A stretch of 5,690 nt of DNA, taken from Candidatus Zixiibacteriota bacterium (GTDB lineage Bacteria > Zixibacteria > MSB-5A5 > WJJR01). The translations under genes were made by a program, and so were the position numbers. The stretch covers positions 1-5,690 of the forward strand of contig JAGVEK010000422.1 in NCBI GenBank assembly GCA_020058315.1. The letters run 5' to 3'. Shown one piece after another: positions 4,996 through 5,690 of this stretch (within the stretch, counting starts at the first letter, position 1; each line of letters begins with the position of its first letter). The notes under the pieces are model-generated. The model searched no databases and was not told where the DNA came from. It saw nothing but the letters and a program-made list of their open reading frames with translations.

Positions 4996-5690
4996 CGCAC
5001 CATCAAGGGCGTAATCTGTTCCCTGCACTGTCGGCGCGCATTTCAAACTACCCATCTGTGCGCGTTGAATTTTACTCAGGGGCTAAAGCCGAAACACGTC
5101 GAGGGATTGGTCGAGCGCTGGAAGATGGCGGGTCTGGCTGTCGGCACGATCAAGAATCGGATGGCGGAGCTTCGCTGGTGGGCCGAGAAGATCGGAAAGC
5201 AAAACGTCGTCGTCAGGGATAACGATCGCTATGGCATCGATCACCGACAGTACGTCACCAACGTCAGCAAGTCCCGCGAGATTACGGCCGGCGATCTGGC
5301 GAAGATCACCGACCCGTACACGCGGATGTCGCTGGAATTGCAGGCGGCGTTCGGATTGCGGCGCGGGGAATCGATCAAGATTCGGCCCGAGTGGGCGGAT
5401 CGCGGCGACAGGCTCGTTCTGAAGGATACCTGGACCAAGGGTGGTCGCGAGCGGGAAATCCCCATCCGCAATGAAGACCAGCGCCGGGTACTCGACGAGG
5501 CCAAGCGCTTCGCCGGCAGGGGCAGCCTCATCCCGGCCGACAAACGCTACGTGGAGCAGCTCCGGCGCTTCGAGTATCAGTGCGCCAGGGCCGGTAGCCA
5601 CCGGGTGCACGGGCATCGCCACCAGTATGCGCAAACGCGGTACGGGGAACTCACCGGCTGGGCTGCGCCAGCCGCCGGCGGACCGCGCTC
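4996..5690 (+). CDS. Tyrosine recombinase (Integrase_1-type phage integrase), N-terminus missing, 3' end outside window
   Basis: The frame is open from just after a TGA (4993-4995) to the right edge. Family-like sequence begins near 5065-5083 (GLKPKHVEGLVERW) and continues through the SAM-like DNA-binding part (GTIKNRMAELRWWAEKIG) into the catalytic domain. Visible catalytic pieces are box I Arg in FGLRRGE (5350-5370), the lysine of TKGGRERE, and the HxxR box as HGHRH (5608-5622), where this family usually has HGLRH. The last conserved box and the tyrosine nucleophile would lie beyond 5690. From memory, intact members carry about 30-60 more residues before GLKPKHV; none are recognisable here, and there is no ATG or good ribosome binding site upstream (TTG 5065 is the best weak start). 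It may therefore be a truncated pseudogene. Role: site-specific integration, possibly at the tRNA-Phe site seen at 3620-3667. It is visibly richer in GC than the jetC-like gene. Confidence 0.75.

Noticed and set aside
4992..5222. 76-codon plus-strand frame as the missing integrase N-terminus after a frameshift
   Set aside because: Its translation shows no resemblance to integrase N-terminal segments and it overlaps the real integrase frame out of register.
5083..5634. 183-codon open frame on the minus strand opposite the integrase
   Set aside because: It is antisense to a clearly family-like integrase sequence. Its Ala/Leu/Pro-rich product has no recognisable motif and is explained by high GC.

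Overview
The window looks like an accessory region of a proteobacterium, most likely gamma- or betaproteobacterial. The evidence is a moderately GC-rich sequence, a TrfA-family plasmid replication initiator, a phage-type integrase of a family common on proteobacterial islands, and a tRNA-Phe fragment with a proteobacterial-looking 3' half. No housekeeping gene is present, so the genus cannot be named.

Left part (1-3603): the end of a probable Wadjet-type SMC defence operon. A long SMC/MukB-like ATPase gene (jetC-like) runs in from beyond the left edge. It retains its coiled-coil arm and the C-terminal half of the ATPase head, with the ABC signature, Walker B and H-loop. It overlaps by 8 bp a jetD-like gene for a winged-helix plus Toprim protein, the expected DNA-cleaving subunit. 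Kleisin (jetA) and KITE (jetB) genes would be expected further left and cannot be seen. The Walker B aspartate is followed by glycine where SMC proteins normally have the catalytic glutamate.

Middle part (3604-3967): a junction and a replication origin. Seventeen bases after jetD lies a 48-bp tRNA-Phe 3' half on the minus strand, the classical footprint of a tyrosine-recombinase attachment site. It is followed by a compact iteron origin: three AT-rich repeats with an 11-bp period, a perfect DnaA box, six 14-bp iterons spaced about two or three helical turns apart, and a second perfect DnaA box. The last iteron contains the trfA stop codon, and the second DnaA box lies inside the trfA coding sequence.

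Right part (3937-5690): a minus-strand trfA-like initiator gene, a non-coding stretch with two inverted repeats, and a plus-strand tyrosine recombinase gene that has no recognisable N-terminus and runs off the right edge.

Interpretation: trfA plus the origin form a replicon, and the integrase fragment plus the tRNA-Phe remnant point to an integrative plasmid or island. The orientation of the tRNA remnant suggests the replicon lies on the element side of an att site, with the Wadjet-like operon on the other side. If the site is instead an attP on a circular element, the anti-plasmid system is cargo of the plasmid itself.
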